Assembly: GCA_036399175.1 (NCBI GenBank) | Contig: DASWNP010000011.1 | Coordinates: forward strand, 13,970 to 77,969 | Source of the DNA: DASWNP01 sp036399175 | GTDB taxonomy: Bacteria; Acidobacteriota; Blastocatellia; Pyrinomonadales; Pyrinomonadaceae | DNA: 64,000 nucleotides | Reading direction: 5' to 3' | In this document: positions 25,471 through 34,598 of the stretch, in pieces | Layout: every line of letters starts with the position of its first letter | How positions within the stretch are numbered: the first letter of the stretch is position 1 | The notes under the pieces: model-generated | Database searches by the model: none | The model's input: the letters and a program-made list of their open reading frames with translations, nothing else | Told to the model about the DNA's origin: nothing | Translations under genes and position numbers: made by a program

Positions 25471-27441
25471 TTATCTCCCCACCCCTACTTCCATCGCGCC
25501 GGTTTCGGCGTGGTGCGCGAGGTCGGGTTGTTCGGCGTCGATGAAGCGGCGCATCCACATCTCGAAGTTGACGAGCGCCCAGAGACGTTCGGAGTGATTC
25601 TCTCCGGCCTGATGGCGCGCGACGAGGCGTTGGATGAAATCGGGACGGAAGAGACCGCGCGCGGCGGCGCGCTCGCCGAGGACGTATTCGTCGATGAGGT
25701 GTCGGAACTCCCCGCGAAACCACGCGCCGACGGGGACGGGAAAGCCCATCTTCGGGCGCGTCAGAATCTCCGGGGGCAGCACGCCCTTCATGCTCTCGCG
25801 CAGGATGTACTTCGTCGTCCAGCCTCGCCTGAGCTTGAGCCTGAGCGGCAGGCGCGCCGTGAACTCGACGAGCTTATGGTCGAGGAAGGGCACGCGGCTC
25901 TCGATCGAGGCGGCCATGCTCATCTGGTCTTGCTTCATCAAAAGCTCGTGCAGGTAGGTCTTCACGTCGGCGTAGAGCATTCGATTGAGCGTCGAGGGCG
26001 AATCGGCGCGCTCGTAGTGGCCGCGCATGACGGCGTAAGGGTCTATCACGCCGACGCGCTCTCTCGTCTCGGGCGTGAGCAAATCATTCTGCATCGCGCG
26101 AGAGAAGACGGAGAAGTTGTCGAAGTAGAGCGCTTCGAGCGTCGGCTCAAGCATGAGGAAGGTGCGCTGAAGTTTCTGCCGCGCCTTCGAGGCGACAGGC
26201 AAAGCTTCGATGCGTCCGCGCACGAGACGACGCAGCGAGGCGGGCGCGAGCGAGTGATACTTCGCGCCGAACGAGAGCAGGTGCAAAGTCTTTCGATAAC
26301 GCTCGTAGCCGGCGAGCATCTCGTCGCTGCCTTCGCCCGTGAGCACTACCTTGACGTGGCGCGAGGCGAGATGCGAGACGAAGTAGAGCGCGACGCTGCT
26401 GGGATGCGCGAGCGGCTCGTCTTCGTGCCAGACGAGCGAGGGCAGGGCGTCGAAGAACTGGCCGGGACTGACGACGATTTCGTGATGGTCTGTTTTGAAG
26501 CGGCGGGCGACGAGGCGCGCGTACTCAAGCTCGTTGGCCTCGCGCTCGGCGAAGGCGACGGAGAAGGTCTTGATGGGCTCGTCCACCATCCGGCTCATCA
26601 CGGCGGCGATGGCCGAAGAGTCGATGCCGCCGGAGAGAAACATGCCGAGCGGCACGTCGGCCATCAGTCGTAGCCGCACGGAAGTTTCAAACAGCTCGCG
26701 CCACTCTTCTATCAGGTCGCGGTCGCTGCGACTATCCAAGTCGCCGTCTGCTTCAGCCGCGAAAGACAAGTCCCAGTATTTTTGGATGCGAAGGTGGCCG
26801 TCGCGCCAGAGCATCGTGTGGCCGGGCATCAGGCGGCGGACGCCCCGGAAGAGCGTCTCTTCGCCGGAGGTGGCGTGGTTGGCGAGATAGTCGGGCAGCG
26901 CCTCGTAGTTAAGCTCGGCGCGGACGGCGCGCGCTTCGAGAAGCGATTTAATCTCGGAGGCGAAATAGAGCGAGCCGTCGGCGTCGTGCACGTAGTAGAG
27001 CGGTTTGACGCCGAGACGGTCGCGGGCGATGAAAAGCTCGCGCCGGCGCGCGTCCCAGATGGCGAAGGCGAACATGCCGCGCAGGTGTTCGACGCAAGCC
27101 TCTCGGTGTTCTTCGTAGAGATGCAGAATAGTTTCGGTGTCGCAATGCGTGCGGTAGCGGTGGCCGCGCGCTTCGAGCGACTGGCGGAAGTCCGCGTGGT
27201 TATAAATCTCGCCGTTGTAGACGATGTGAAGCGTGTCGTCCTCGTTGGTCATCGGCTGGTGGCCGGAGGCGACATCGACGATGCTCAGACGCCTGTGTCC
27301 GAGCCCGACGCGCGCCTCGACGAAGAGCCCTTCGTCGTCCGGGCCTCGATGCGTTATCACGTCGCGCATGCGTTCGAGCGCGTCCACATCCAGACGCTCG
27401 CGCGAACGACTCGACAAAGCTATGCCGTTAATCCCGCACAT
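25471..27441 (-). CDS. AsnB-like glutamine amidotransferase 1 (XrtA-associated type)
   Basis: This 656-residue class-II amidotransferase has an N-terminal glutaminase domain with the nucleophile Cys2 (MCGINGIA), THRGPDDEG and VYNGEIYNHADFR. The synthetase domain has the PP-loop LSGGIDSSA near residue 265 and GEGSDEMLAGYERY. Proteins of this type (TIGR03108-like) accompany exosortase EPS loci and are thought to amidate a sugar acid rather than aspartate; this is inference from context. The start ATG overlaps the heparinase gene stop by 14 bases, and its stop is at heptad element HR7. It is the first of four such genes in the window. Confidence 0.9.
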   Translation of the reverse strand: MCGINGIALSSRSRERLDVDALERMRDVITHRGPDDEGLFVEARVGLGHRRLSIVDVASGHQPMTNEDDTLHIVYNGEIYNHADFRQSLEARGHRYRTHCDTETILHLYEEHREACVEHLRGMFAFAIWDARRRELFIARDRLGVKPLYYVHDADGSLYFASEIKSLLEARAVRAELNYEALPDYLANHATSGEETLFRGVRRLMPGHTMLWRDGHLRIQKYWDLSFAAEADGDLDSRSDRDLIEEWRELFETSVRLRLMADVPLGMFLSGGIDSSAIAAVMSRMVDEPIKTFSVAFAEREANELEYARLVARRFKTDHHEIVVSPGQFFDALPSLVWHEDEPLAHPSSVALYFVSHLASRHVKVVLTGEGSDEMLAGYERYRKTLHLLSFGAKYHSLAPASLRRLVRGRIEALPVASKARQKLQRTFLMLEPTLEALYFDNFSVFSRAMQNDLLTPETRERVGVIDPYAVMRGHYERADSPSTLNRMLYADVKTYLHELLMKQDQMSMAASIESRVPFLDHKLVEFTARLPLRLKLRRGWTTKYILRESMKGVLPPEILTRPKMGFPVPVGAWFRGEFRHLIDEYVLGERAAARGLFRPDFIQRLVARHQAGENHSERLWALVNFEMWMRRFIDAEQPDLAHHAETGAMEVGVGR

Positions 27442-30055
27442 AAATCTCTTCTCTCGCTCCCTCGCTCAAGTCCGAGCCGCGCGACGCGACCCCCGTGTCG
27501 AGCCGCACCTCCGCCAACTCGAACGCCCCGCCAGCGCCGACTTTAAACTCGACGCTCGACGCCGCGCCTATCTCAAACTCCTGACCGCCGACGACCACGC
27601 GCCGCGCGCCGCCAGCATCGACCGTGAACCCGGCGCGCGCGTCCGTTTCGACTAACAGCCGTTCGCCGACGCGACGCGCCGATGCGTAGCCGACGCGCCC
27701 CTTCGCGCGGAATATCTCCCGCCGACGAAAAACAAGATAGCTCCCGTCCAACAGTATCCACTCTGCGGGCGCGCTCTCGTCGTCGCTGCCGGATGCGAAG
27801 CGCAGCCAAGCCCATTCGGAATCGGTCGTACACTCCGTCGTCTGCACACGTGCGCCCGCCGTCTCGCGCGACGCCGGAGCTTTCAACAGCAGAAGGTCGT
27901 CAGACGTTCCAAGCTCAATCGTGAAGGCGTGGCCGCACGTCGCTTCTACTTCGCCGACGCGAGCGCGTTTCCTTTGTGCGTCGCCCTCGGGGATGAGGAA
28001 GGTATAGAACTCCTGCTCGCCGCGACCGCTCGCGCTGTAGATGGCGACGGGCGCAAGACTCCGCTCGGCGTAAGCGCGTGAGACCCAAGCCTGCTCCGTT
28101 CGCCAATCACCCGCGAGGCCGTTTGCGCCGAACGTCTGGAGCGTGAGGCCGGGCGAGCCGCCGACGCGCACGGCTTCGGCGTTCTCGCCCGTCCCGCTCT
28201 CAAGTGAAAGCTCTGCGCCGGGCGCGAGATGAAAGTATAGCTCGTAGGCGTGCTCGCCTTCGGCCTCGACGCGGTCGTGCAGGACGACGTAGTCGTCGCG
28301 GAGAAAGAGAACTTTGCGCGTGTGGGTGGCCTTCTGCGGCGGGGGGAAACGCTCGTAGCCGTCGTGCGAGCCTTCAAAATAGGAGAAGCGCTCGCAGGTC
28401 GTCCAACGCCGAGCGCTTGAGCGCGCCGCCGACGCCCACGCGAACGCGCCGCCGGGCACGGATGAAGATTCGCCGTCGATGACGAGCGTGTTGTGTGCCT
28501 GAGAGCTGCGAAAGTAGTCGCGCAAGGCCGCGTCGCCCGTGTAAGTGTAGGTGCCGGAATCGACGATGAGCGTGCGCCCGCGCGCGGCGAAGTTGAAGGA
28601 GAGAGCGTCGGCGTGCGCGTGGGCTGCGCTCGCGCCGTCGCCGTGCGCCCCGGAGTCGATGAGAAGGTAGCTGGCGTCGCTCGTCCAACCGTCGCGCATG
28701 GTGTAGAAGCCGCCCGCGCGGAAGGCGCGCGAGGGCTCTGACGGTGGTCGAGCTTCGAGCTGGTCGAAGGCGCGCGCGCCCTGTGTGCCTGTGAGCCAGA
28801 GGGTTTCTTCGGCGAGCGCAGAGCCCGCGACGAACTTGTAATCGCCGCGCGTGAAGAGAGCAGCGCCGTTTGAGAGCGCGGCGCGAAAATCGTCGGGCGC
28901 GCGCTCTTCGAGCATGGAGAGACGCCCGCCGTCGTCGTCGCCGAAGAAGGGGGTCGTGCCGTCGGGACGCGTCAGGTGCATGAGATGGTCGAGCAGGCAC
29001 TTGAGCTTGAGTTGTACTTCGTCGCCCAGTTGCTCGCCGTTCTCGCGCGCGAGGATGAAAAGATGCGTGTAGAAATCTGTCGTGTAGCGATGGTAGTAGC
29101 TCGACTGCTCGAAGTAGACGCCGTCGGGGCGGACGTGCCGGGGAAGCTGTTCGAGCAGAATCTTTTTGCCCGATGCGCGCCATCGCGCGGCGGCGCGCAA
29201 GTCCGCGAGGAGCGTGCCGAGATAGAAGAGTCCGAGGGCTTCGCCCGTGAGATGCGTGTTGGGGCTGAAGTAAGTTGAAGGGTAGGTTTCGAGGTGTCGC
29301 GCGTGGAGGTATAGAAACTTGAGCGCGCGAAGGAAGAGCTGGGGCGAAAGATGCGTCGAGTGTTTGAAGAAGTGTAGAGCCCAGAGCCAGGAGATTGAGC
29401 GAAAGGCAACTTCGAGACTGCTCGCCCAGTTGATGCCGAGCTTGGGCGGGTTAGAGTCCATCCACGCGTCGAGGTGGGCGGCGAAGGTTTCGGCGTAGCG
29501 CTCGTCTCCGGTCAGCCAGTAGGCGCGACCGAGCACCATGAAATACTGTTGGCGGTTAAGCTCCCAGATAATCTTCTTGTCGCCCGCGACTGACGGGTCG
29601 AGATAGTCGATGCGGCTCCAATGAAGGTGCGGCGCGCGCCGGTTCGAGCGGGGCTCGAAGTGCCAGTCGATGGGCTCGCCGAAGGAGATGTCCGGGAGGC
29701 CGAGCAGTTGGAAGCGCCCACGCGTGATGCGTTCGGCGCGTTCGACGAGCGCGCCGAGAGCTTCGACGCCGAAGCGTCGCCGCCACTCTTCGACCGTCTC
29801 GCTGCGATTGGCGAACGAAGGGAAAAAACGGGGCGACGTGCGCGTGCGGAAATGTTCGAGCAGGCTTTCGGCTGAAAGGCTCGCGCCGCCCACGCGCGAC
29901 GCCTCGAACAAGCTGAAGAACTCCGCATCTTCGGGGACACGCCGCGCACTGCCCGCGCGCTCGGCGTAGACGGAGAGCGCCTGCGCGCCGCGCACCTTCA
30001 GTTCGTCGAGGCTGCGACCGCGAAGCTTCTTCAGTTTTTTGAGAGTTCCCGCCAT
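27428..30055 (-). CDS. Heparinase II/III-family polysaccharide lyase-like protein
   Basis: The protein has 875 residues from the ATG at 30053-30055 (a TTG precedes it). The N-terminal alpha-toroid (about 90-400) has WELNRQQYFMVLGRAYWLTG and INWASSLEVAFRSISW. The heparinase II/III beta-sandwich starts with SYLLIDSGAHGDGASAAHAHADALSFNF, including the conserved His of the H-A-D motif, and RTLIVDSGTYTYTGD. The family cleaves uronic-acid polysaccharides by beta-elimination. There is no signal peptide, so a cytoplasmic or non-classical location is open. Coupled to an AsnB-like gene, the usual EPS-locus pairing, and close to AlgD, it may trim a uronate polymer. Confidence 0.88.
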   Translation of the reverse strand: MAGTLKKLKKLRGRSLDELKVRGAQALSVYAERAGSARRVPEDAEFFSLFEASRVGGASLSAESLLEHFRTRTSPRFFPSFANRSETVEEWRRRFGVEALGALVERAERITRGRFQLLGLPDISFGEPIDWHFEPRSNRRAPHLHWSRIDYLDPSVAGDKKIIWELNRQQYFMVLGRAYWLTGDERYAETFAAHLDAWMDSNPPKLGINWASSLEVAFRSISWLWALHFFKHSTHLSPQLFLRALKFLYLHARHLETYPSTYFSPNTHLTGEALGLFYLGTLLADLRAAARWRASGKKILLEQLPRHVRPDGVYFEQSSYYHRYTTDFYTHLFILARENGEQLGDEVQLKLKCLLDHLMHLTRPDGTTPFFGDDDGGRLSMLEERAPDDFRAALSNGAALFTRGDYKFVAGSALAEETLWLTGTQGARAFDQLEARPPSEPSRAFRAGGFYTMRDGWTSDASYLLIDSGAHGDGASAAHAHADALSFNFAARGRTLIVDSGTYTYTGDAALRDYFRSSQAHNTLVIDGESSSVPGGAFAWASAARSSARRWTTCERFSYFEGSHDGYERFPPPQKATHTRKVLFLRDDYVVLHDRVEAEGEHAYELYFHLAPGAELSLESGTGENAEAVRVGGSPGLTLQTFGANGLAGDWRTEQAWVSRAYAERSLAPVAIYSASGRGEQEFYTFLIPEGDAQRKRARVGEVEATCGHAFTIELGTSDDLLLLKAPASRETAGARVQTTECTTDSEWAWLRFASGSDDESAPAEWILLDGSYLVFRRREIFRAKGRVGYASARRVGERLLVETDARAGFTVDAGGARRVVVGGQEFEIGAASSVEFKVGAGGAFELAEVRLDTGVASRGSDLSEGAREEIYVRD

Positions 30056-30062
30056 CAATCGA

Positions 30063-30097
30063 AAGTTTCGAGTTTCAGATTTGAAGTTTCAAGCTTG
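30063..30097. repeat. Heptad array HR8, single arm (TTTCAAG word)
   Basis: Degenerate heptads TTTCGAG, TTTCAGA, TTTGAAG and TTTCAAG fill the short gap between the stop of the GT4 gene (30101-30103) and the heparinase gene start. The word is the same as in the inner array of HR7. No complementary arm is evident nearby. Confidence 0.7.
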
Positions 30098-30100
30098 CGC

Positions 30101-31306
30101 TTAAGGCTCGGAAGCGAAGGGGTGTTGTACCTCGCCCGTCAACGTACTCGCCGCTTCGGCTTCGCCGCGCGCCAGTCCATGATAAAGCCTGAGCCACTCG
30201 TCGCGCACCGCGTTCCAGTTATATTTTCGACACTCGCGCCGCGCCGCCTCCGCTATCTTCGAGGCGAGCGCTTCGTCTTCGAGCAGCCCGAGCGCGTTGG
30301 CAGCGAGCGCTTCGTGGTTGCCGCAGGGGACGAGCAGGCCGGTCTCGCCGTGTGTGACGATGTAGGGGATGCCGCCCGCTTCGGTGGTGACGACGGGCAG
30401 GCCGGAGGCGAACGCCTCGATAATGGAGCCGGGCATGTTGTCGATGTTCGAGGCGTTGAGGAAGATGTCGGCGGCGTCGTAAAGCTCGTGCATCCGCTTC
30501 TGCGGCACGCGCCCGAGAAACTGCGTGTTGCGAAGCTCAAGCTCGCGCGCGAGGCTTTCCAGCTCGGCGCGTTGGCTTCCGTCGCCCGCGAGCGTCAGAC
30601 GCGCTTCGGGAAAACTGCGCTGGATGACGGCGAAGGCGCGCAGCACGCAGGCGACGTTGTAGAGCGGCTCGAAATTCCGGTTCGACAGAAAGACGGGGCG
30701 CAGGGGGCGACGCTCGCGGAAGCTGTAGCGTTCAAGCTCGACGATGTTGAAGATTTGGCGCGCGCGCAGGCCGAAGCGCGCGAAGACATCGACCAGATAG
30801 CCCGAAGGCACGGCTATCACGTCTGCGAGGCGTATCGTCGGGATGGCCGTTCGCCGCCAGCGTCGCAGGTGCTCTTCGGCCTGTCCGCTTCGATAGTTGA
30901 GCACGCTCTTTTTGCCGTAGAGCTTTGCGACGAGAAGGGCGGGCGTCGGCGCGAGCACGAAGGAGAAGTACGACGCGGAGAAGATGTGTATCACGTCGAA
31001 GGAGCGCACGCGCCGGAGAAGCGTCGCGCAGTAGAAAAGCTGGTTGACGACGGTGCGCAGGTACTTGACACGCTTGAGCCACTGAAGAGGCGCGGGAAGC
31101 GGTGAATCGACGGGTAGGAAGGCCGCTTCAAGCGACGGCTCGCCCTCGAAACATTCGAGCAGACGCGCAAGCTGCACGGCCTGCCCGCCGAGGAATCCGC
31201 CGAGCGATGGGCCGACCAGAAGCACGCGCACAGGCTTCCCGGCGCGCGACTCCGCGTGCGCCGCCTCGCTTCCCTGTTGCTTCAAGCTCTGCTCTGTTTG
31301 CTCCAT
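30101..31306 (-). CDS. Glycosyltransferase family 4 (GT-B fold)
   Basis: This is a 401-residue glycosyltransferase. The N-terminal half has VLLVGPSLGGFLGGQAVQLARLLECF, a GG-rich acceptor loop. The C-terminal GT4 domain has VFLSNRNFEPLYNV, LTLAGDGSQRAELE, FLGRVPQKRMHELYDAADIFLNAS and the donor-binding E-x7-E region SIIEAFASGLPVVTTEAGG. It is a predicted retaining sugar transferase for EPS repeat-unit assembly, with donor unknown. It shares the GQAVQLARLL motif with the neighbouring gene at 31350-32570, suggesting that the two are related by duplication. Confidence 0.88.
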   Translation of the reverse strand: MEQTEQSLKQQGSEAAHAESRAGKPVRVLLVGPSLGGFLGGQAVQLARLLECFEGEPSLEAAFLPVDSPLPAPLQWLKRVKYLRTVVNQLFYCATLLRRVRSFDVIHIFSASYFSFVLAPTPALLVAKLYGKKSVLNYRSGQAEEHLRRWRRTAIPTIRLADVIAVPSGYLVDVFARFGLRARQIFNIVELERYSFRERRPLRPVFLSNRNFEPLYNVACVLRAFAVIQRSFPEARLTLAGDGSQRAELESLARELELRNTQFLGRVPQKRMHELYDAADIFLNASNIDNMPGSIIEAFASGLPVVTTEAGGIPYIVTHGETGLLVPCGNHEALAANALGLLEDEALASKIAEAARRECRKYNWNAVRDEWLRLYHGLARGEAEAASTLTGEVQHPFASEP

Positions 31307-31349
31307 CGCTCTTAAGATTCTAACGCTCCGTTAATCCATCTCTTTCAGC

Positions 31350-32570
31350 TCAACGGCTAACACGTTCCTCGCGCGCCGCGCCGTCGTCGAAACGAACCTG
31401 CTCGCGTCTCGGCTGCCCCGACATCGAGCGCCCGCGCGACGCGAGCAGACGCTCGTAGAGTTTCTCGGTTCGCTCAAGCTGCGCTTCGCAGGAAAAGTTT
31501 TCGAGGATACGACGCCTGCCCTGCTCGCCCATCCGGCGCGCACGCTCCGGCTCTTCGAGCAAAGAGATGATGCGCGCGGCGAGAGCCTCGTCGTCGCCGA
31601 CAGAGACGAGGTGCCCCGTCTCGCCTTCGAGGATGGCCTCGCGCGCGCCGCCGACATCCGTCGCGACGACGGGACGCGCAGCCGCCATGTATTCGAGAAT
31701 CGAGTTCGAGAAGCCTTCGGAGCGAGAGCTTAAGACGCACACGTCCGAGACGGCCAGAAGCTCCGGGACGTGCGCGCAGTGGCCGATGAAAAACGTGTCG
31801 CGCTCCAGCCCAAGCTCGCGCGCGAGAGCTTTCAACCCCCCGGTCAACCCACCTTCGCCCGCCAAGACGAAAGCCGCGTCGGGCACTCTCTCGCGGACGC
31901 GGCGCGCGGCGCGCAGAAAGGTCGGATGGTCTTTCAAATCGAGCCGGAGGTTGGCGACGATAGTCACGAAGCGTCGGCGTTCATCTGTCGGCAGACCGAA
32001 AAGAGCGAGCATTTCATCACGCGACAAACCGGCGCGCGGGGTGAGTCGCTGCATGTCGAGCCCGTTGTAGAGCGTGACGGCTTTCGCGGCGGGCAAGCCC
32101 TCGATTCGGACGAGTTGGCGGCGAACCTCTTCGCAGTTGGCGATAACGGCGTGCGCGAGTCTATAAGCGCTGCGCTCGACGAACCTCTGCGCGCGCGAGC
32201 GCACAGCCGACTCCCTGCGCGAAGCGATGCGGACGGGCGTGCGCGCCACAGCAGCAGCCGTCATGCCGAAGATGTTCGTGTAGAAATCGTTCGTGTGCAG
32301 GATGGAGATATTGAGACGGCGAAGGTCGCGCGCGAGGCGTCGGAGCTGCGTCAGGTAGTTGCGGTCGTAGAAGCTTGTGAGAGGGTAGGAGGGAATCTCG
32401 CCCATCTCAAGGCGCTCGGCCTCGGCGCGCAGCACGCCCTCGGCGTGAATCGAAGCCATATGCACGCGAAAGCGCCCGCTCTCCGTGAGCAGACGCGCAA
32501 GCTGCACGGCCTGCCGCTCCGAGCCGCCCTGATTAAAACTGTCCACCAGTATGAGAACGCCGTGTTTCAA
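31350..32570 (-). CDS. Glycosyltransferase family 4 (GT-B fold)
   Basis: This 406-residue retaining glycosyltransferase opens with MKHGVLILVDSFNQGGSERQAVQL. The C-terminal domain has FVTIVANLRLDLKDHPTFLRAARRV, FVLAGEG, FFIGHCAHVPELLAVSDVCVLSS and SNSILEYMAAARPVVATDVGG. The start codon is TTG (32568-32570) with a well placed GGAG site, chosen because no ATG fits the conserved N-terminus. Heptad element HR9 lies directly upstream. Donor and acceptor are not predictable. Confidence 0.88.
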   Translation of the reverse strand: MKHGVLILVDSFNQGGSERQAVQLARLLTESGRFRVHMASIHAEGVLRAEAERLEMGEIPSYPLTSFYDRNYLTQLRRLARDLRRLNISILHTNDFYTNIFGMTAAAVARTPVRIASRRESAVRSRAQRFVERSAYRLAHAVIANCEEVRRQLVRIEGLPAAKAVTLYNGLDMQRLTPRAGLSRDEMLALFGLPTDERRRFVTIVANLRLDLKDHPTFLRAARRVRERVPDAAFVLAGEGGLTGGLKALARELGLERDTFFIGHCAHVPELLAVSDVCVLSSRSEGFSNSILEYMAAARPVVATDVGGAREAILEGETGHLVSVGDDEALAARIISLLEEPERARRMGEQGRRRILENFSCEAQLERTEKLYERLLASRGRSMSGQPRREQVRFDDGAAREERVSR

Positions 32571-32580
32571 GAAAACTCCA

Positions 32581-32702
32581 AAAGCAGAGGTCAGAGGTCA
32601 GAGGTCGGAGGTCAGTTAAAAGCCAGAGCATTAGTCTCAGTCCTGTCAGTCTTGTCAGCAAAGCTGTTTTGACTGACCTCTGACCTCTGACCTCCGGCCT
32701 CT
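32581..32702. repeat. Heptad inverted-repeat element HR9 (GTCAGAG word)
   Basis: The left arm (32585-32616) has heptads GTCAGAG and GTCGGAG. The right arm (32671-32702) is the complement. The AsnB-like gene upstream reads through the right arm and the interior and stops (TGA, 32612-32614) in the left arm, so its last about 30 residues are encoded by the element. The interior also has spaced GTCAG pieces. Confidence 0.85.
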
Positions 32703-34594
32703 AAATTTCGATGCCAAAGCTCAAGCATGAAGAGCGACCAGAGTTGTGCGGAGTGGTCGCGTCGGTTGCGCTCGTGTTCGTCGAGCAGAAGACGCACGTA
32801 GCCGGGCTCGACGTAGCCGCGCTGCATGGTTCGGGGCTCGGTGAGCGTTTCGCGGATGCGCCCGCGCAGTTGCTGGTTAATCCATTCCTGAATGGGCACG
32901 CCGAAGCCGCGCTTGGGTCGGTTGAGAATCTCCGGGGGCACGAGGTCTGAGACGGCGCGCTTGAAGATGTGTTTGGTTTCGAGGCCGCGCATCTTGAAGC
33001 GCGCGGGGATGCGTGTGACGAAATCAATCAGACGATGGTCTAAGAGCGGCACGCGCGCTTCCAGAGAGACGGCCATGCTCATGCGGTCAACTTTGGTGAG
33101 GATGTCGCCGGGCAAGTAAGTTTTGCTGTCGAGATAGAGCAATCGGTCGAGCGGCTCATTCGTGCGTACGCTCTCGGCGTAGCGGCGAAAGAGAGCCTGC
33201 GGGCGCGCGTCGCCGTCGCCGTTTGCGTCGGCGCGCACACGGCGGCGGAAGTCTTCGGTGTAGAGCGAGGGTTTGTTGAGCGTGGTGAAGATGGAGACGC
33301 TGTCGATGTAGCGGTCGAGCGGGTCGAGCGCGACGTTGTAGAGGAAGTTTCGCCCGCGCGCGCCGTGCGGCAGACTGCGGCTCAGGGGCTCGACGATGCC
33401 GCGACGCAGAGGGGCGGGCAGACGCGCGAACGAACTGCGACGACGGTCTACGACGTAGCGAGTGTAACCCGCGAAAAGCTCGTCGCCGCCGTCGCCCGAG
33501 AGCACGACCTTGACGTGCTCGCGCGCGAGCTTCGAGACCATGTAGGTCGGAATCGAAGAGGAATCGGCGAAGGGCTCGTCCAGATGCCACGCCAGCTCGT
33601 CTACGACCTGACAGATGTCGGGCGTGACGATGAACTCATGATGGTCTGTGCTGAATCGTTTGGCGGCGATGCGCGCGTACTTCAGCTCGCTGTAGCTGTC
33701 TTCGTGAAAGCCGATGGAGAAGGTCTTGACGGGACGGTCGGTAGCGCGAGCCATGAGGCCGACGACGGTGCTCGAATCGACGCCGCCCGAGAGAAACGCG
33801 CCGAGCGGCACGTCGGCGACGAGGCGGACTCTGACCGCTTCGTCGAGCAGCGCGCGCAGCTCTTCGAGATAGTCTTCCTCGCGCCGCGCCGAGCTTCCTT
33901 CCGTCTCTTCATATTGAAAATCCCAGTAAGACTGAATCGAGACGCGCCCGCCGCGAAACGTCAGGTGCGAGCCGGGCGGAAGCTTGTGCACGTCTCGGAG
34001 AATTGAGAGCGGGTCGGGCACGTAGCCGAAGGAGAAGTAGGCGTCGAGGGCTTCAGTGTTTATCTCGCGCCGCACTTCGGGGTGTTCGAGAAGCGATTTC
34101 AGCTCGGAGCCGAAGACGAGCGTGCCTTCGGGCGTCAGCGTGTAGTAGAGCGGTTTCTTGCCTGCGCGGTCGCGTGCGACGAAGAGCGTCTCGTCGCGCG
34201 CGTCCCAGAGGGCGAAGGCGAACATGCCTCGAAAATGCTCGACGCATCGGGCGCCGTATTCTTCGTAGGCGTGGACGATGGCTTCAGTATCAGAATGTGT
34301 GCGGAAGCTGTGTCCGCGCGCTTCGAGCGGAGAGCGCAGCTCGCGGTAGTTGTAAATCTCGCCGTTGAAGACGACGTTGATTTGGCCGTCTTCGTTTGAG
34401 ATGGGCTGGTTTCCGCCCGCGAGGTCGATGATGGAGAGACGGCGCATGCCGAGCGCGACGCCCTCTGTGAGCATCGTGCCCTGATCGTCGGGGCCTCGAT
34501 GCGCGATGCTCCGACACATCCGGTCGAGCACTCGTGCGCGCTCTTCGGGCGCGAGCCGCGCCTGTCGGTCGATGAATCCGGCTATGCCACACAT
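32612..34594 (-). CDS. AsnB-like glutamine amidotransferase 2
   Basis: This 660-residue class-II amidotransferase has Cys2 in MCGIAGFID, AHRGPDDQGT and VFNGEIYNYRELR in the glutaminase half. The synthetase half has LSGGVDSSTVVGLM (about residue 265) and GDGGDELFAGYTRY. It is predicted to transfer glutamine-derived ammonia to a carboxyl group, perhaps a uronic acid of the polymer. The family core ends near LELWHRNLEA; the remaining about 30 residues (GGQRSEVSQN onwards) come from heptad element HR9 and are probably non-functional. It starts 4 bases after the next AsnB-like gene. Confidence 0.9.
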   Translation of the reverse strand: MCGIAGFIDRQARLAPEERARVLDRMCRSIAHRGPDDQGTMLTEGVALGMRRLSIIDLAGGNQPISNEDGQINVVFNGEIYNYRELRSPLEARGHSFRTHSDTEAIVHAYEEYGARCVEHFRGMFAFALWDARDETLFVARDRAGKKPLYYTLTPEGTLVFGSELKSLLEHPEVRREINTEALDAYFSFGYVPDPLSILRDVHKLPPGSHLTFRGGRVSIQSYWDFQYEETEGSSARREEDYLEELRALLDEAVRVRLVADVPLGAFLSGGVDSSTVVGLMARATDRPVKTFSIGFHEDSYSELKYARIAAKRFSTDHHEFIVTPDICQVVDELAWHLDEPFADSSSIPTYMVSKLAREHVKVVLSGDGGDELFAGYTRYVVDRRRSSFARLPAPLRRGIVEPLSRSLPHGARGRNFLYNVALDPLDRYIDSVSIFTTLNKPSLYTEDFRRRVRADANGDGDARPQALFRRYAESVRTNEPLDRLLYLDSKTYLPGDILTKVDRMSMAVSLEARVPLLDHRLIDFVTRIPARFKMRGLETKHIFKRAVSDLVPPEILNRPKRGFGVPIQEWINQQLRGRIRETLTEPRTMQRGYVEPGYVRLLLDEHERNRRDHSAQLWSLFMLELWHRNLEAGGQRSEVSQNSFADKTDRTETNALAFN

Positions 34595-34598
34595 GAGT

